The position numbers were made by a program, and so were the translations under genes. A DNA stretch of 64,000 bases from assembly GCA_900762325.1 (NCBI GenBank), contig CAAFGG010000024.1, positions 1 through 64,000 on the forward strand, given 5' to 3'. The notes below the pieces were generated by a model. The model searched no databases. It saw only the letters and a program-made list of their open reading frames with translations, and had not been told where the DNA came from. Numbering within the stretch: the first letter of the stretch is position 1; each line of letters starts with the position of its first letter. Source of the stretch: an uncultured Collinsella sp. (GTDB lineage: Bacteria; Actinomycetota; Coriobacteriia; Coriobacteriales; Coriobacteriaceae). Shown in pieces: positions 14,813 to 23,472 of the stretch.

Positions 14813-15748
14813 CTACAGCTCGGTCACGACAACGCCGTTGTAAACCTCGTCCCAACGATCCATAACCAAGTGGCCAGTCATGGGATCCATGGCATTGAGC
14901 TTGCCGCAGGTGTTGGCGGTACGCAGCACCGTCTCGTCGTCGGCGCCGGCAGCAATCGCATGTGCGAAGCCAGCAATGGTCGAATCGCCAGAGCCCGTAG
15001 CGTTAACGGCGGGGATATCGGGGGTCTTGGCGCGGAACGCACGGCCATTGTGGAAGCCAACTGAGCCGGCAGCGCCCATGGATACGACGACCCAGGGGAT
15101 ATCGGAGAAGCGGGCGTCAGAGGCGAGCGCGGAACGGAGCTCGTCCACATCGTCGGTGGTAAAGCTCGTGCCCAGAAGGCCGTTAATTTCGGTCAGGTTA
15201 GGCTTAACCAGCTCAGGCTTGACCTCGGACTTGAGCGCAGCCTCAAGCGAGGCACCCGAGGTATCGAGCAGCACCTTGGCGCCGGCGTTCTCGGCAATGC
15301 CCGTGATCTTGGCGTAGTAGTCCGCCTCGACGCCGCGGGGCAGCGAACCCGAGATGGTAACGACATCGGCCTTGCTCGCAAGCTCGGCGAACTTGGCGGT
15401 AAAGGCATCGAGTTCCTCGGGGGCAATCGTCGGGCCGCTCTCGAGCAACTCGGTCTGGTTGCCAGCATGAAGGATATTGAGACAGATGCGAGTCTCGCCC
15501 TTGATGGGCACAAAATCATTCTTAATGCCGTTGGCATCCATGAGCTCGGCCATATAGGCGCCCATATGACCACCAAGCAGGCCGGTTGCCACGACATCGT
15601 CGCCCAGCTGGCCCAGGACGCGGGCCACGTTGAGGCCCTTACCGCCGGCGGTCTTTTCGGGCGTCACGCGGTTGACGTCGTCGATAATGAGCTCATCGAG
15701 CTGATAGCGCGTATCGACGGACGGGTTCATCGTAACGGTGAGGATCAT
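14813..15748 (-). CDS. lacC: Tagatose-6-phosphate kinase (PfkB family)
   Basis: A 311-residue sugar kinase that phosphorylates tagatose-6-phosphate to tagatose-1,6-bisphosphate. The N-terminus (ILTVTMNPSVD), KTAGGKGLNVARVL near residue 40 and the catalytic ATGSGDSTIAG near residue 250 are PfkB. The overall wording, including the C-terminal MTGHL, resembles lactococcal LacC more than 1-phosphofructokinase, though FruK cannot be excluded. AAGGAG six bases before the ATG at 15748 fixes the start. LacX lies 59 bases upstream on the same strand. It connects both lactose (via galactose-6-phosphate) and GalNAc (via AgaS) to glycolysis. Confidence 0.85.
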   Translation of the reverse strand: MILTVTMNPSVDTRYQLDELIIDDVNRVTPEKTAGGKGLNVARVLGQLGDDVVATGLLGGHMGAYMAELMDANGIKNDFVPIKGETRICLNILHAGNQTELLESGPTIAPEELDAFTAKFAELASKADVVTISGSLPRGVEADYYAKITGIAENAGAKVLLDTSGASLEAALKSEVKPELVKPNLTEINGLLGTSFTTDDVDELRSALASDARFSDIPWVVVSMGAAGSVGFHNGRAFRAKTPDIPAVNATGSGDSTIAGFAHAIAAGADDETVLRTANTCGKLNAMDPMTGHLVMDRWDEVYNGVVVTEL

Positions 15749-15807
15749 TTCTAGCTCCTTATCTCGCAGGCTCCTTATGCCTTGCAAAACGAATTGGCTA
15801 CATGCGA

Positions 15808-16689
15808 CTACAGAATCTCGATTGTGAACGAGCGCACGATGGTTTCTTTGGGCTTGGCGATAAGACAGCCGCGCTTGTGCTCAAGCACGTCATCCTCATC
15901 GGAACAGGTCGAGAGGCCGCCCCAAGGTTCAACTGCCACAAAATCACCCTCGGGCTTGCTCCACACAATGAGGTACGGGAAGCCCTCAAAGCTCAGGCGA
16001 ACACCCTTGTCCTCGCCCTTTTTGGAAAGCGTGACCTGACGGCTCTCGAGCACGTCAAAGATGGTCTCCGCAAAATCGAAGAGCTCATGCGACAAAGGCA
16101 GCGTCTTTCCCACCATTGGGTTCTTGGAGCGCCTGTCCACATCAATCAATCCGGTCGATGGAACGGCGGTGCAGAGCTCCGCAGCCTCGTCTTTCTCAAA
16201 ACGCAACTCGTAGTCCGTATAGGCCTCGCCCTCATCGAGCGGGCACCTAAAGCCGGGATGACCGCCAATAAAGAACGGCATGTCCTCGGTTCCCTCGTTG
16301 GTCACCTCATAGGAGACGCGCACGGCATCCCCCTCAAGCGTATAACGAGCGACAAGCTTAAACGGGTACGGATAATCGCTCAGCAGCGCGGCGTTATCCT
16401 CGGATGCCAGGCACATAGCCAGCTCGTTTGCGCTTTGGCTCAACAGCTTCCACTCCTGCTTGCGCGCAAAGCCGTGGCGGGCGAGCTTCACATGATGTCC
16501 GGCAAACGTCATGGCGCTGTTATCGCGCAAACCTCCGCAAATCGGGAAGCAAATCGGTGCCTGGCCGGACCACACGGCGGGATCGCCCTGCCACAAGTAC
16601 TCGCGACCTCCAGCCTCAATCGAGGTAAACGAGCCGCCGGCCGTGGAGACCTTGATAGAAATCGAATCGTTGGAGAGAGCGTATTCCAT
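15808..16689 (-). CDS. lacX: LacX-type aldose 1-epimerase family protein
   Basis: A 293-residue protein of the galactose-mutarotase superfamily, of the LacX subgroup that accompanies lactococcal lac genes. Visible features are GREYLWQGDPAVWSG near residue 25, CFPICGGL and FFIGGHPGFRCPL. The ATG at 16689 follows AAAGGA; a longer frame upstream lacks a site. It is probably co-transcribed with lacC. The enzyme activity of LacX proteins is not well settled, so function is a family-level call. It is only distantly related to the GalM at 11840. Confidence 0.82.
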   Translation of the reverse strand: MEYALSNDSISIKVSTAGGSFTSIEAGGREYLWQGDPAVWSGQAPICFPICGGLRDNSAMTFAGHHVKLARHGFARKQEWKLLSQSANELAMCLASEDNAALLSDYPYPFKLVARYTLEGDAVRVSYEVTNEGTEDMPFFIGGHPGFRCPLDEGEAYTDYELRFEKDEAAELCTAVPSTGLIDVDRRSKNPMVGKTLPLSHELFDFAETIFDVLESRQVTLSKKGEDKGVRLSFEGFPYLIVWSKPEGDFVAVEPWGGLSTCSDEDDVLEHKRGCLIAKPKETIVRSFTIEIL

Positions 16690-16845
16690 TGTCCATCCTT
16701 TCGAACAACTGCTTTTTGCTCGCAAGAACCCGTCTCGGCCCTGACCAAAGGACAAACCCGCACGTTCATCGATGCGTCCGGTTTCCCAGGCATGCAACGG
16801 GGTACCATACAGACATTGATGCAATTACAGCTGAAAGGCCTTCTT

Positions 16846-17430
16846 ATGCGAACCATCATCCTTTATGCCTCACGCCACCACGGCAATACGAAAAAGCTCG
16901 TGGACGCCATCGTTGAGGCACACCCCGAAATCGATACCCTCGACGTGAAGTCACTCGGTAAAAACGAGTACCCCGACCTGCACGAATACCATCTGATCGG
17001 CGTCGCCACAGGCATTTATTACTCCGAGATCGACAAAGATATGGCGCGCGTGCTCACGAACGTGCTGCAGCCGCAGGACAAGGTGTTTGGCCTTATGACC
17101 TACGGTGGCAAAAACAAGTGGTACGGCAAGGATATCGATGGCATCTGCCGCATGAGGCAGGCCATCTTTATGGGCGTCTACGGCTGTCCCGGCTTTGATA
17201 CGTGGGGGCCGTTCAAACTCACCGGCGGTGTCCAGAAGGGGCACCCAACTGCCGAAGAGATTAAGGGAGCTGTCGATTTCTTCGACAAAATCGAAGATGA
17301 GTACGGCGATATCATCGTCGAAGAGTATGCCAAGCGCGAGAAGCGTCTAGCATACGAAAAGGAGCATCCCGCGGGGGGTCTTGTGGCCGGCGTCAAGCGC
17401 ACGGCAAAGAAGATCGCTAACAAGCTGTAA
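16846..17430 (+). CDS. Flavodoxin-like protein
   Basis: A 194-residue protein whose N-terminus (IILYASRHHGNTKKLVDAI) is a flavodoxin FMN phosphate-binding loop. The segment LIGVATGIYYSEID and the Gly-rich loops LMTYGG and GCPGFDTWGPF follow the flavodoxin fold. The last 40 residues are a charged helix ending in a basic amphipathic stretch (VAGVKRTAKKIANKL), which may bind membrane or partner. AAAGG lies eight bases upstream of the ATG. It is divergent from lacX and converges on nagA. It is probably a low-potential electron carrier; no partner is adjacent. Confidence 0.82.
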   Translation: MRTIILYASRHHGNTKKLVDAIVEAHPEIDTLDVKSLGKNEYPDLHEYHLIGVATGIYYSEIDKDMARVLTNVLQPQDKVFGLMTYGGKNKWYGKDIDGICRMRQAIFMGVYGCPGFDTWGPFKLTGGVQKGHPTAEEIKGAVDFFDKIEDEYGDIIVEEYAKREKRLAYEKEHPAGGLVAGVKRTAKKIANKL

Positions 17431-17461
17431 CTGTTAAGGTGCTTTTGAGCATTTAACCCAT

Positions 17462-17500
17462 ACGGCGGGTCCGAGCAGATTCGGGCCCGCCGTCTTTTTC
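17462..17500. terminator. Convergent terminator, flavodoxin / nagA
   Basis: ACGGCGGG and CCCGCCGT arms with CTTTTT on the plus strand, between two converging genes. Confidence 0.8.
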
Positions 17501-17505
17501 TATCG

Positions 17506-18675
17506 TTACTCGGTAAAGGCGTTGCCGACGCTCTGGCCGCCAACATACGTCTCGACGAGGGTGAGCTCATGGTCGAACACGACAAAGTCGGCGTCGCGAC
17601 CCGGCATGATGCTGCCGCACTTATCCTCGATGTGCGCGGAGCGCGCCGGCACCTCAGTTGCCATGCGAATGGCGATATCGGCGCTGGCGATGCCCCAGTC
17701 GACGATGTTCTTGACGCCCTGGGCAAGCGTGAGCACCGAGCCGGCAATGCTCTTGCCGTCGGCGAGCCAGCACAGGTTGTCCTTCATGATGACGTCCATG
17801 CCGCCACTGGTGTAGCTGCCCTCGGGCATGCCGCCGCAACCCAGGCAGTCGGTGATGAGTACCGTGTGCTGCCAGCCCTTTGCCTGCAGCAGCGCCTTGA
17901 TGGCGGCAGGGTTTACGTGCTTGCCGTCACAGATGATCTCGGCGTAGGTCTCGGGCGTAGACATGGCAGCACCCACGACACCGGGCTCACGGTGATGCAG
18001 ACCGCGCTGGCCGTTATAGGTATGCGTAAAGCAGCTGGCACCGGCATTGATAGCGGCGATGCACTCATCGTAGGTGGCGTCGGAGTGACCGATGCTGGTC
18101 ACCACGCCCTTGGCGTTCAGAGCAGCCGCATAAGCAGCGGCACCGTCGCGCTCGGCGGCCATGGCGCTCTTAACGATGCGACCGCCCGCAGCCTCCTGCC
18201 ACTGGTCGAAAACCTCCTCGGAGGGATCGATAAGATAAGCGGGGTTCTGCGCGCCCACGTGCTTCATGGTAAAGAAGGGGCCCTCCAGGTAGATGCCCTG
18301 AATGCGGGCACCGCAGAAGTCGGGGCCGCGGCCCTCGTCCGCCTTGGCGATAGCAGCGCAGGCGTCCTTGATCTGCTCGACGCCATCGGTGAACGTCGTG
18401 GGCAGCCAGCTGGTGGTACCGCGACGGGCGAGCTCGGTTGAGCTGATATCGATGCCCTCGGGATCGTTATCGGTAGTTGAGTGGTTGTAGAAGCCATGGA
18501 TGTGAGTATCGACCATACCCGGTGCGATCCACGATCCCGTGTAGTCCTTAATCTCGCAAGAGGGCTCGTCGGCCTGCCAGGCGCCAAAAACGCCATCCTC
18601 GACCATAAGATAGCCGCCCAGTTGCGGGCCTGCCGGCAAGAAGAACTTGTCAGCCTTAATTGCGTACGTGCTCAT
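17506..18675 (-). CDS. nagA: N-acetylglucosamine/galactosamine-6-phosphate deacetylase
   Basis: A 389-residue amidohydrolase that removes acetate from GlcNAc-6-P or GalNAc-6-P. The metal site VDTHIHGFYNHS (about residue 57), EGPFF, HTYNGQRGLHHREPG and TDCLGCGGMPEG are all present. ATG at 18675 with GAGGAG five bases ahead is preferred to GTG at 18681. It lies behind agaS, which has its own terminator in between, so nagA has its own transcript. With agaS and the PTS it suggests GalNAc use (AgaA role), but action on GlcNAc-6-P is also possible. A remnant of a second copy lies at 14648-14778. Confidence 0.92.
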   Translation of the reverse strand: MSTYAIKADKFFLPAGPQLGGYLMVEDGVFGAWQADEPSCEIKDYTGSWIAPGMVDTHIHGFYNHSTTDNDPEGIDISSTELARRGTTSWLPTTFTDGVEQIKDACAAIAKADEGRGPDFCGARIQGIYLEGPFFTMKHVGAQNPAYLIDPSEEVFDQWQEAAGGRIVKSAMAAERDGAAAYAAALNAKGVVTSIGHSDATYDECIAAINAGASCFTHTYNGQRGLHHREPGVVGAAMSTPETYAEIICDGKHVNPAAIKALLQAKGWQHTVLITDCLGCGGMPEGSYTSGGMDVIMKDNLCWLADGKSIAGSVLTLAQGVKNIVDWGIASADIAIRMATEVPARSAHIEDKCGSIMPGRDADFVVFDHELTLVETYVGGQSVGNAFTE

Positions 18676-18737
18676 ATGCACTCCTCGCTTCTAAAGCAGT
18701 TGACTGTGGTAATGCTTATACCCAGCTCACGTAAAAC

Positions 18738-18774
18738 AAAAAGCGCCCGCCCGCCGTTATGAGCGGACGGGCGC
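18738..18774 (-). terminator. Terminator of agaS
   Basis: GCGCCCG and CGGGCGC arms (18743-18774, one internal mismatch) followed on the minus strand by a T-rich run. Confidence 0.8.
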
Positions 18775-18792
18775 CCTTACAGGGGGACGCGA

Positions 18793-19959
18793 TTAAGCGG
18801 TGAAGGGGTGAATCGTCACGCCCTTAACCACGCGGTTGACCGTGCCGGTGGGGCTCGGCGTATCGGGCGTGTTGCCCACGCGGACGGAGTTGAGCAGGCT
18901 GATAGCCTGGGCAAACATCACGAACGGCAGAGCAAGGTAGCCCTCGGGAAGCGCCTCGTAGCCCTTAAAGGTGAAGGACTCGCCCTCGTAGACGGTAGCG
19001 CCATCCTGCTGAACGGCAACGGTGTGCTGAGCGATCTTGTCGCCACCGATCTCGTTGAGGATGTCGATGTCGTACTGACGGGTGTAGGCGTCGTTGTTGA
19101 CGAACACGAAGACGAGCGTCTTATCGTCGACGAAGGACTTAGGTCCGTGACGATAGCCCATGGAGGTGTCGTAGGAAGTAGCAACCAGACCGTGAGCGAG
19201 CTCGAGGATCTTGAGCTGGCTCTCCTGGGCAAGACCACCGAAGGAGCCAGAACCCAAGTAGGTCACGCGGTTGAAATCGCCAGCGAGGTAATCGGCGATC
19301 TCAGGCTCACGGGAGATGACCTCCTCGCCCATCTTGGCAATCGTCTCGACCCACTCGGCCTTCTGCTCGTCAGAGGCAGTGTCGAAAATAAGGGTGGAGA
19401 GCAGGGTCATGCATGTGTAGGAACCGGTCATGGCGAAGCCCTTGTCGTTGGCGCGCGGGATGAGCAGCGTCAGCGCATTGGGATCATCGGCGGACTCGAC
19501 GGCGAGCTTGCCCTCGGGCGCGCAGGTGATGTTGAGGAACTTGACGTTGTGGACGAGCTCCTTGGCAACGGCAACGGCGGCAAGGCTCTCGGGGCTGTTG
19601 CCAGAGCGGGCAAAGGAAACCACGAGCGTGGGATCCTCGGCGCGCAGGAAGTCGCGCGGGGCGCTCACGATGTCGGTCGTGGCGATGGGCTTAAAGTCGT
19701 AGAGATCAGTGTTGCCAGCGTGACGCAGGTACGGAGCGCAGGTATCGCCAACGTAGTCGGACGTACCGGCACCGGTGAAGACAACGGACAGACGGCCCTC
19801 GCCCATAGCGCGAGCCTCGGCCAGGAAGGCCTCGATGGCCTCCTTGTTCTCGCGATAGATGTTGAGCGTATCACGCCAAAGCTCGGGCTGCTGAGCAATC
19901 TCGGCCGTGGTGATCTGGGCGCCGAGCTCGGTGAGCTCCTCGACACTCTTCTCGAACAT
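18793..19959 (-). CDS. agaS: Galactosamine-6-phosphate deaminase/isomerase (SIS domains)
   Basis: A 388-residue double-SIS-domain protein of the AgaS family, which converts galactosamine-6-phosphate to tagatose-6-phosphate and ammonia. Seen are VVFTGAGTSDYVGDT (about 58-72), SFARSGNSPES (about 113-123) and the second SIS domain with YLGSGSFGGLAQES and YRHGPKSF. The length matches AgaS rather than NagB, and no NagB is present. GAGAGG lies upstream of the ATG. An operator-like CTGGTAGTAACCA at 20021, shared with the PTS promoter, points to joint control by the GntR regulator next door. Confidence 0.9.
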   Translation of the reverse strand: MFEKSVEELTELGAQITTAEIAQQPELWRDTLNIYRENKEAIEAFLAEARAMGEGRLSVVFTGAGTSDYVGDTCAPYLRHAGNTDLYDFKPIATTDIVSAPRDFLRAEDPTLVVSFARSGNSPESLAAVAVAKELVHNVKFLNITCAPEGKLAVESADDPNALTLLIPRANDKGFAMTGSYTCMTLLSTLIFDTASDEQKAEWVETIAKMGEEVISREPEIADYLAGDFNRVTYLGSGSFGGLAQESQLKILELAHGLVATSYDTSMGYRHGPKSFVDDKTLVFVFVNNDAYTRQYDIDILNEIGGDKIAQHTVAVQQDGATVYEGESFTFKGYEALPEGYLALPFVMFAQAISLLNSVRVGNTPDTPSPTGTVNRVVKGVTIHPFTA

Positions 19960-19998
19960 TTCTAATACCTCTCTCTAGAAGTAATCCTCTGACGTGCA

Positions 19999-20004
19999 AT
20001 TATA
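19999..20004 (-). promoter_or_regulatory. -10 box of agaS
   Basis: TATAAT on the minus strand, about 40 bases before the ATG. The GntR-type site overlaps the region where the -35 would sit. Confidence 0.5.
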
Positions 20005-20016
20005 CACTTCGGTTGG

Positions 20017-20038
20017 TTATCTGGTAGTAACCAGTTAA
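20017..20038. promoter_or_regulatory. GntR-type operator upstream of agaS
   Basis: Inverted half-sites ATCTGGT and ACCAGTT around a short AGTA centre. The 13-base core CTGGTAGTAACCA is identical at 24314-24326. Confidence 0.65.
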
Positions 20039-20073
20039 ATGCAAAGAATCACCATATGGAAACGATGCGAGCA

Positions 20074-20805
20074 CTAGTTACTGCGCTGGTGGTAAACCTT
20101 GTATTTAAACTGATCGGCACGAGCAACCGAGAGTGTATACTCCACAACCTCGTTTGACTCGTTATACGTAGTCCTGACCAAGTCGAGCACAGGCGAGCCC
20201 TCGACAATTCCCAAAAGGTGAGCATCAGTGGGACGGGCTATGCTCGCATAGAACTCCTCTTCGGCCACGCGTATCTTTTGCTGAAAGTCTTGCTCAATCA
20301 CATCGTAAAGCGGCTTACGCTCTAGCAGTGGTCGCTTTAGGGATAGAAATTGACGAACCGGTAGATAGCTGCGTTCGACCATCATGGGCATGTTGTCGGC
20401 AGAACGAAGACGCTTGAGCTTAAAAATGCGATCACCGATACGCAATCCCATATGCTCAGCCAGATTCTTATCGGCCTCCATCTCGCAAAAATCGAGAATC
20501 GTAGTCTCGGGGTCGCGACCCATCGCGCGCATCTGCTCGGTAAAGCTGTAGGACTGCATAAGATTGGTTGCCTTTGCCGAGCGGTCGGTCACAAAGGTAC
20601 CGCGACCGTGCTGCCGAACCACCAGTCCTAAACGCTCCAGTTCCTGCAGAGCCAGGCGTACCGTAGTGCGCGAGAGACCATAGCGCTCCGAAAGTTCGCG
20701 CTCGGAAGGAATCATGTCACCGGCGCGATATTCATGGTCAATCTTTTCGGTCAGAATATCGACCAGCTGATCGTACAGCGGTTGCTTACGCGCTCCGATC
20801 GCCAT
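20074..20805 (-). CDS. GntR-family regulator (HutC/UTRA type)
   Basis: A 243-residue regulator. An N-terminal GntR winged helix (about residues 8-72, GDMIPSERELSERYGLSRTT) is joined to a UTRA ligand-binding domain (IFKLKRLRSADNMPMMVERSYLP). Proteins of this type control GalNAc and GlcNAc genes in Firmicutes (AgaR, NagR), and it sits between the mannose-family PTS operon and agaS. Two identical operator cores lie in front of agaS and the PTS operon. AGGGAGG precedes the ATG. The effector is presumably an amino-sugar phosphate (inferred). Confidence 0.9.
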   Translation of the reverse strand: MAIGARKQPLYDQLVDILTEKIDHEYRAGDMIPSERELSERYGLSRTTVRLALQELERLGLVVRQHGRGTFVTDRSAKATNLMQSYSFTEQMRAMGRDPETTILDFCEMEADKNLAEHMGLRIGDRIFKLKRLRSADNMPMMVERSYLPVRQFLSLKRPLLERKPLYDVIEQDFQQKIRVAEEEFYASIARPTDAHLLGIVEGSPVLDLVRTTYNESNEVVEYTLSVARADQFKYKVYHQRSN

Positions 20806-20890
20806 CCTATCCTCCCTTTTGCTCGAATTCGGCTAACTACCTAGGGTGTTATGCATTATCTGTCTGCCACACCCGAATCATTAAGAAAAC

Positions 20891-20924
20891 AAAAGCCGCG
20901 CGCTCTTTCGAGCACGCGGCTTTT
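20891..20924 (-). terminator. Terminator of the amino-sugar PTS operon
   Basis: AAAAGCCGCG and CGCGGCTTTT outer arms with an inner GCTC-TTTC-GAGC. The T-run is present on both strands. Confidence 0.9.
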
Positions 20925-20990
20925 AACATACACATGGCTTAAGGGGTCGGGGTGTGAGCCGCGTAGGGACACACCCCTCAAGCTAGAGCC

Positions 20991-22073
20991 TTACCAGATG
21001 CTCGGCCAGAGACCAAGCGGGCCAGCGCCCAGGATGCCAAGGACGAAGAGCAGGAGAATGCCCTTGGTCGGGGTCCAGCTGTGCTTAGCGAACATGTAGT
21101 AAAGCAGCAGCGTAAGCATAAGCGGGACGAGCTTCGGGACGATGGTGTTGAGGGTGTCGGCAACAGAGAAGTTGACCGGATCCTCGGTAACGGTGCCGTA
21201 GGTCACGGACTCCATGCCGTTGCCCAGATCGGTGACGCCGCACTCGACAGCGTTGCCGTCGGCATCGGAAGCGGTAAGGGCGTTGCCGTCCTTATCGGTC
21301 ATGGCGATGGTACCGGCCTCAGCGGTCTCGGTATCGATGCCCTCCATACCGGTGAAGTTCTCGGCCTCCTTCTCGGAGACGATCACGGTAGTAGCGGAGA
21401 GACCACGGGTGGTGCCGTTGGGGATCTGGAGGTTGATCTGGGTGCCACCCATGGTGACGACCAGGCAACCGACGACGAAGACGCCCATGATGGAAGCGGC
21501 ACGCGTGAAGGCCTGCATGTTGGCGGTCAGAGCGTCAATAGCGCTGGTGCCAAGCTTGTAGGACCAGTTCATAAGCCAGAAGCGCAGAGCGAACTGGACA
21601 GCGTTGAAGATCACCAGGAAGATGATCGGCGCAGCAGCGTTGCCGTTGATGGCCATGTTGGAGGTGATGCCGGCCGTGATAGGCACGAGCGTCAGCCAGA
21701 ACAGGGCGTCACCGATACCACCGAGCGGGCCCATTGCGGCGACGCGGACGGCGCGGATCGTGGGGATGTCAACCTTGTTCTGCTCGAGCGAAAGCACGAT
21801 GCCCATAACAAAGGTGACGAGGAACGGGTGGGTGTTGAAGAACTCCAGGTTGTGGCTCATGGAAGCCGCGAGGTCGTTCTTGTTGGTGTGGATCTTCTCC
21901 AGACCGGGGATGATGGAGTAGAGCCAGCCAGCGGCCTGCATACGCTCGTAGTTGAACGAGGCCTGCAGGAAGCAGGAGCGCCAAGCCATCTTGTTGAGGG
22001 TCTTCTGGTCGAGCTGCGGAGCAGGAGTGAGATCCTCGTAGTGCTCCGGGATTACATACTCATTAGATGCCAT
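20991..22073 (-). CDS. PTS mannose/N-acetylgalactosamine-family IID
   Basis: A 360-residue membrane subunit that completes the sugar channel with IIC. The start of the family is visible at 25-60 (LNKMAWRSCFLQASFNYERM), with GPLGGIGDALFW at about 115 and C-terminal membrane segments near 311-330 and 340-357. Typical IID proteins are about 265-305 residues. The excess is an inserted polar, acidic, Gly-rich stretch at about 220-300, just before the membrane segments, that should face outside. The ATG at 22073 overlaps the end of the IIC gene by 11 bases and has GGAGGTGAC upstream. Confidence 0.9.
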   Translation of the reverse strand: MASNEYVIPEHYEDLTPAPQLDQKTLNKMAWRSCFLQASFNYERMQAAGWLYSIIPGLEKIHTNKNDLAASMSHNLEFFNTHPFLVTFVMGIVLSLEQNKVDIPTIRAVRVAAMGPLGGIGDALFWLTLVPITAGITSNMAINGNAAAPIIFLVIFNAVQFALRFWLMNWSYKLGTSAIDALTANMQAFTRAASIMGVFVVGCLVVTMGGTQINLQIPNGTTRGLSATTVIVSEKEAENFTGMEGIDTETAEAGTIAMTDKDGNALTASDADGNAVECGVTDLGNGMESVTYGTVTEDPVNFSVADTLNTIVPKLVPLMLTLLLYYMFAKHSWTPTKGILLLFVLGILGAGPLGLWPSIW

Positions 22074-22863
22074 CTTCGAAGTCACCTCCGTCAGAAACAG
22101 CTGCACCCTTCAGCTCGGTCTGCTGCTGGAAGTCCCAGAAAGCGATGCCGAAGCCGATGAGAGCGAGGATGAGCAGAGCAGGGGTTGCCAGCGAATCGTT
22201 GGCAACGGTGATGAGCGCGAGGCCAAAGCCCATGAGGAAGAAGCCCCACATATCGCGGTTCATCATAACCTTGAGCAGGACGGCGAAGCCGACGAAGCGC
22301 ATCATGCCGCCTGCAGCGGACAGACCGGTCTGCAGCCAAGTCGGGATGGCGGAAGCGATGGTCTGACCAATGGTAGCGCCAGCGATGAAGAACAGGGTGA
22401 CGACGACAGCGAAGATCAGGCCGAGCAGAGCCATGGCGAAGTAGTTCAGGCGCTCGATGCCCTTGGTGTCCGCGTTATGAGCCATGCTATCGGCCGTGGA
22501 CATAAGCGGGGACATAAGCGTGAAGACCAGGGTAACGCCGAGCTGACCAAGCAGGGCGAACGGAATGGCAAGGCCGACTGCCGCGTTGGGCTCGAGGCCC
22601 GTGGCGATAGCGAGAATGGCTGCCATGATGCCGCCAATGACGGCGTTAGGCGGCTGAGCGCCTCCGATCGGCATGTTGCCGATCGTCATGAGCTGATAAG
22701 TACCACCCACGAGAAGACCGGTGTTGAGGTCGCCAAGGATAAGACCGATGACGGCGCCGGTGACGATGGGCTGATAGAGAGACTCGAGGAAGTCAAACTG
22801 GTCGATTGCCGCGATGAACGTGACGACGAAGACCAGAGCGATCTGGATGATCGAGTATTCCAT
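22063..22863 (-). CDS. PTS mannose/N-acetylgalactosamine-family IIC
   Basis: A 266-residue multi-span permease subunit. It has family features such as DQFDFLESLYQPIVTGAVIG, GLLVGGTYQLMTIG and GGAQPPNAVIGG. It is partnered with the IID gene, which it overlaps. AAAGGAGG just before the ATG is one of the strongest ribosome binding sites in the window. Order in the operon is IIA, YajC-like, IIB, IIC, IID. The substrate is probably GalNAc or galactosamine, judged from agaS and nagA nearby. Confidence 0.92.
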   Translation of the reverse strand: MEYSIIQIALVFVVTFIAAIDQFDFLESLYQPIVTGAVIGLILGDLNTGLLVGGTYQLMTIGNMPIGGAQPPNAVIGGIMAAILAIATGLEPNAAVGLAIPFALLGQLGVTLVFTLMSPLMSTADSMAHNADTKGIERLNYFAMALLGLIFAVVVTLFFIAGATIGQTIASAIPTWLQTGLSAAGGMMRFVGFAVLLKVMMNRDMWGFFLMGFGLALITVANDSLATPALLILALIGFGIAFWDFQQQTELKGAAVSDGGDFEDGI

Positions 22864-22953
22864 CTTGCTCCTCCTTTCAAAATGAATGTACGCACTTTGG
22901 ATATCACGTACAGAACGTCAGGGTTTCACTCCTGACAACGTGGATCACGAGGA

Positions 22954-23436
22954 TTACGAGAAGAGCTTGCTCGTGTCCTCAACAGGCGTGCTCGGAACGC
23001 GCCTGATCTCCAACTCCACCCCCAATTCCTGCAGCTCTTTAAACGCAGCGACATCCTCGTCGTTAACTGCGACGGAGGTGGCGACTTGGCGCTTTCCTTC
23101 CGACATGTGCATGTTGCCGATGTTTACCTTCTTTATAGGCACACCGCCCTTGACGAGCGTAAGCACGTCTTCCGGTGTTTCGGCCACGATGAAGATCTTC
23201 TGGCGCGGGCTCGCCTTGCCAATGACGTCGATGGTCTTCTGCAGAGAGAAGAAACGCGTAGCGACGCCGGCGGGAGCGGCCATCTTCATGAGGTTCTGGC
23301 GCATGGTGTTGGTCGCCACGTCGTCGTTGGCGACGAGGATGAGGTTGGAGCCCAGGGTGGAGTTCCACTGGGTAGCAACCTGACCATGGACCAGTCGGTT
23401 ATCGATGCGGGTAAGAAGAATGTTGGGTTCTGCCAT
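22954..23436 (-). CDS. PTS mannose/N-acetylgalactosamine-family IIB
   Basis: A 160-residue cytoplasmic subunit that phosphorylates the incoming sugar. His17 in RIDNRLVHGQVATQW is the expected phosphorylated residue. The orphan paralogue at 13218-13700 has Tyr there. It lies 36 bases after the YajC-like gene and 90 bases before IIC. AAGGAAG precedes the ATG. Confidence 0.93.
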   Translation of the reverse strand: MAEPNILLTRIDNRLVHGQVATQWNSTLGSNLILVANDDVATNTMRQNLMKMAAPAGVATRFFSLQKTIDVIGKASPRQKIFIVAETPEDVLTLVKGGVPIKKVNIGNMHMSEGKRQVATSVAVNDEDVAAFKELQELGVELEIRRVPSTPVEDTSKLFS

Positions 23437-23472
23437 GTTGATCAGCTTCCTTTCGTTATTTGCTGACGACAG

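Noticed and set aside
15802..16845. Long upstream extension of the flavodoxin frame
   Set aside because: It is antisense to lacX, while the flavodoxin fold begins exactly at the ATG at 16846, which has its own ribosome binding site.
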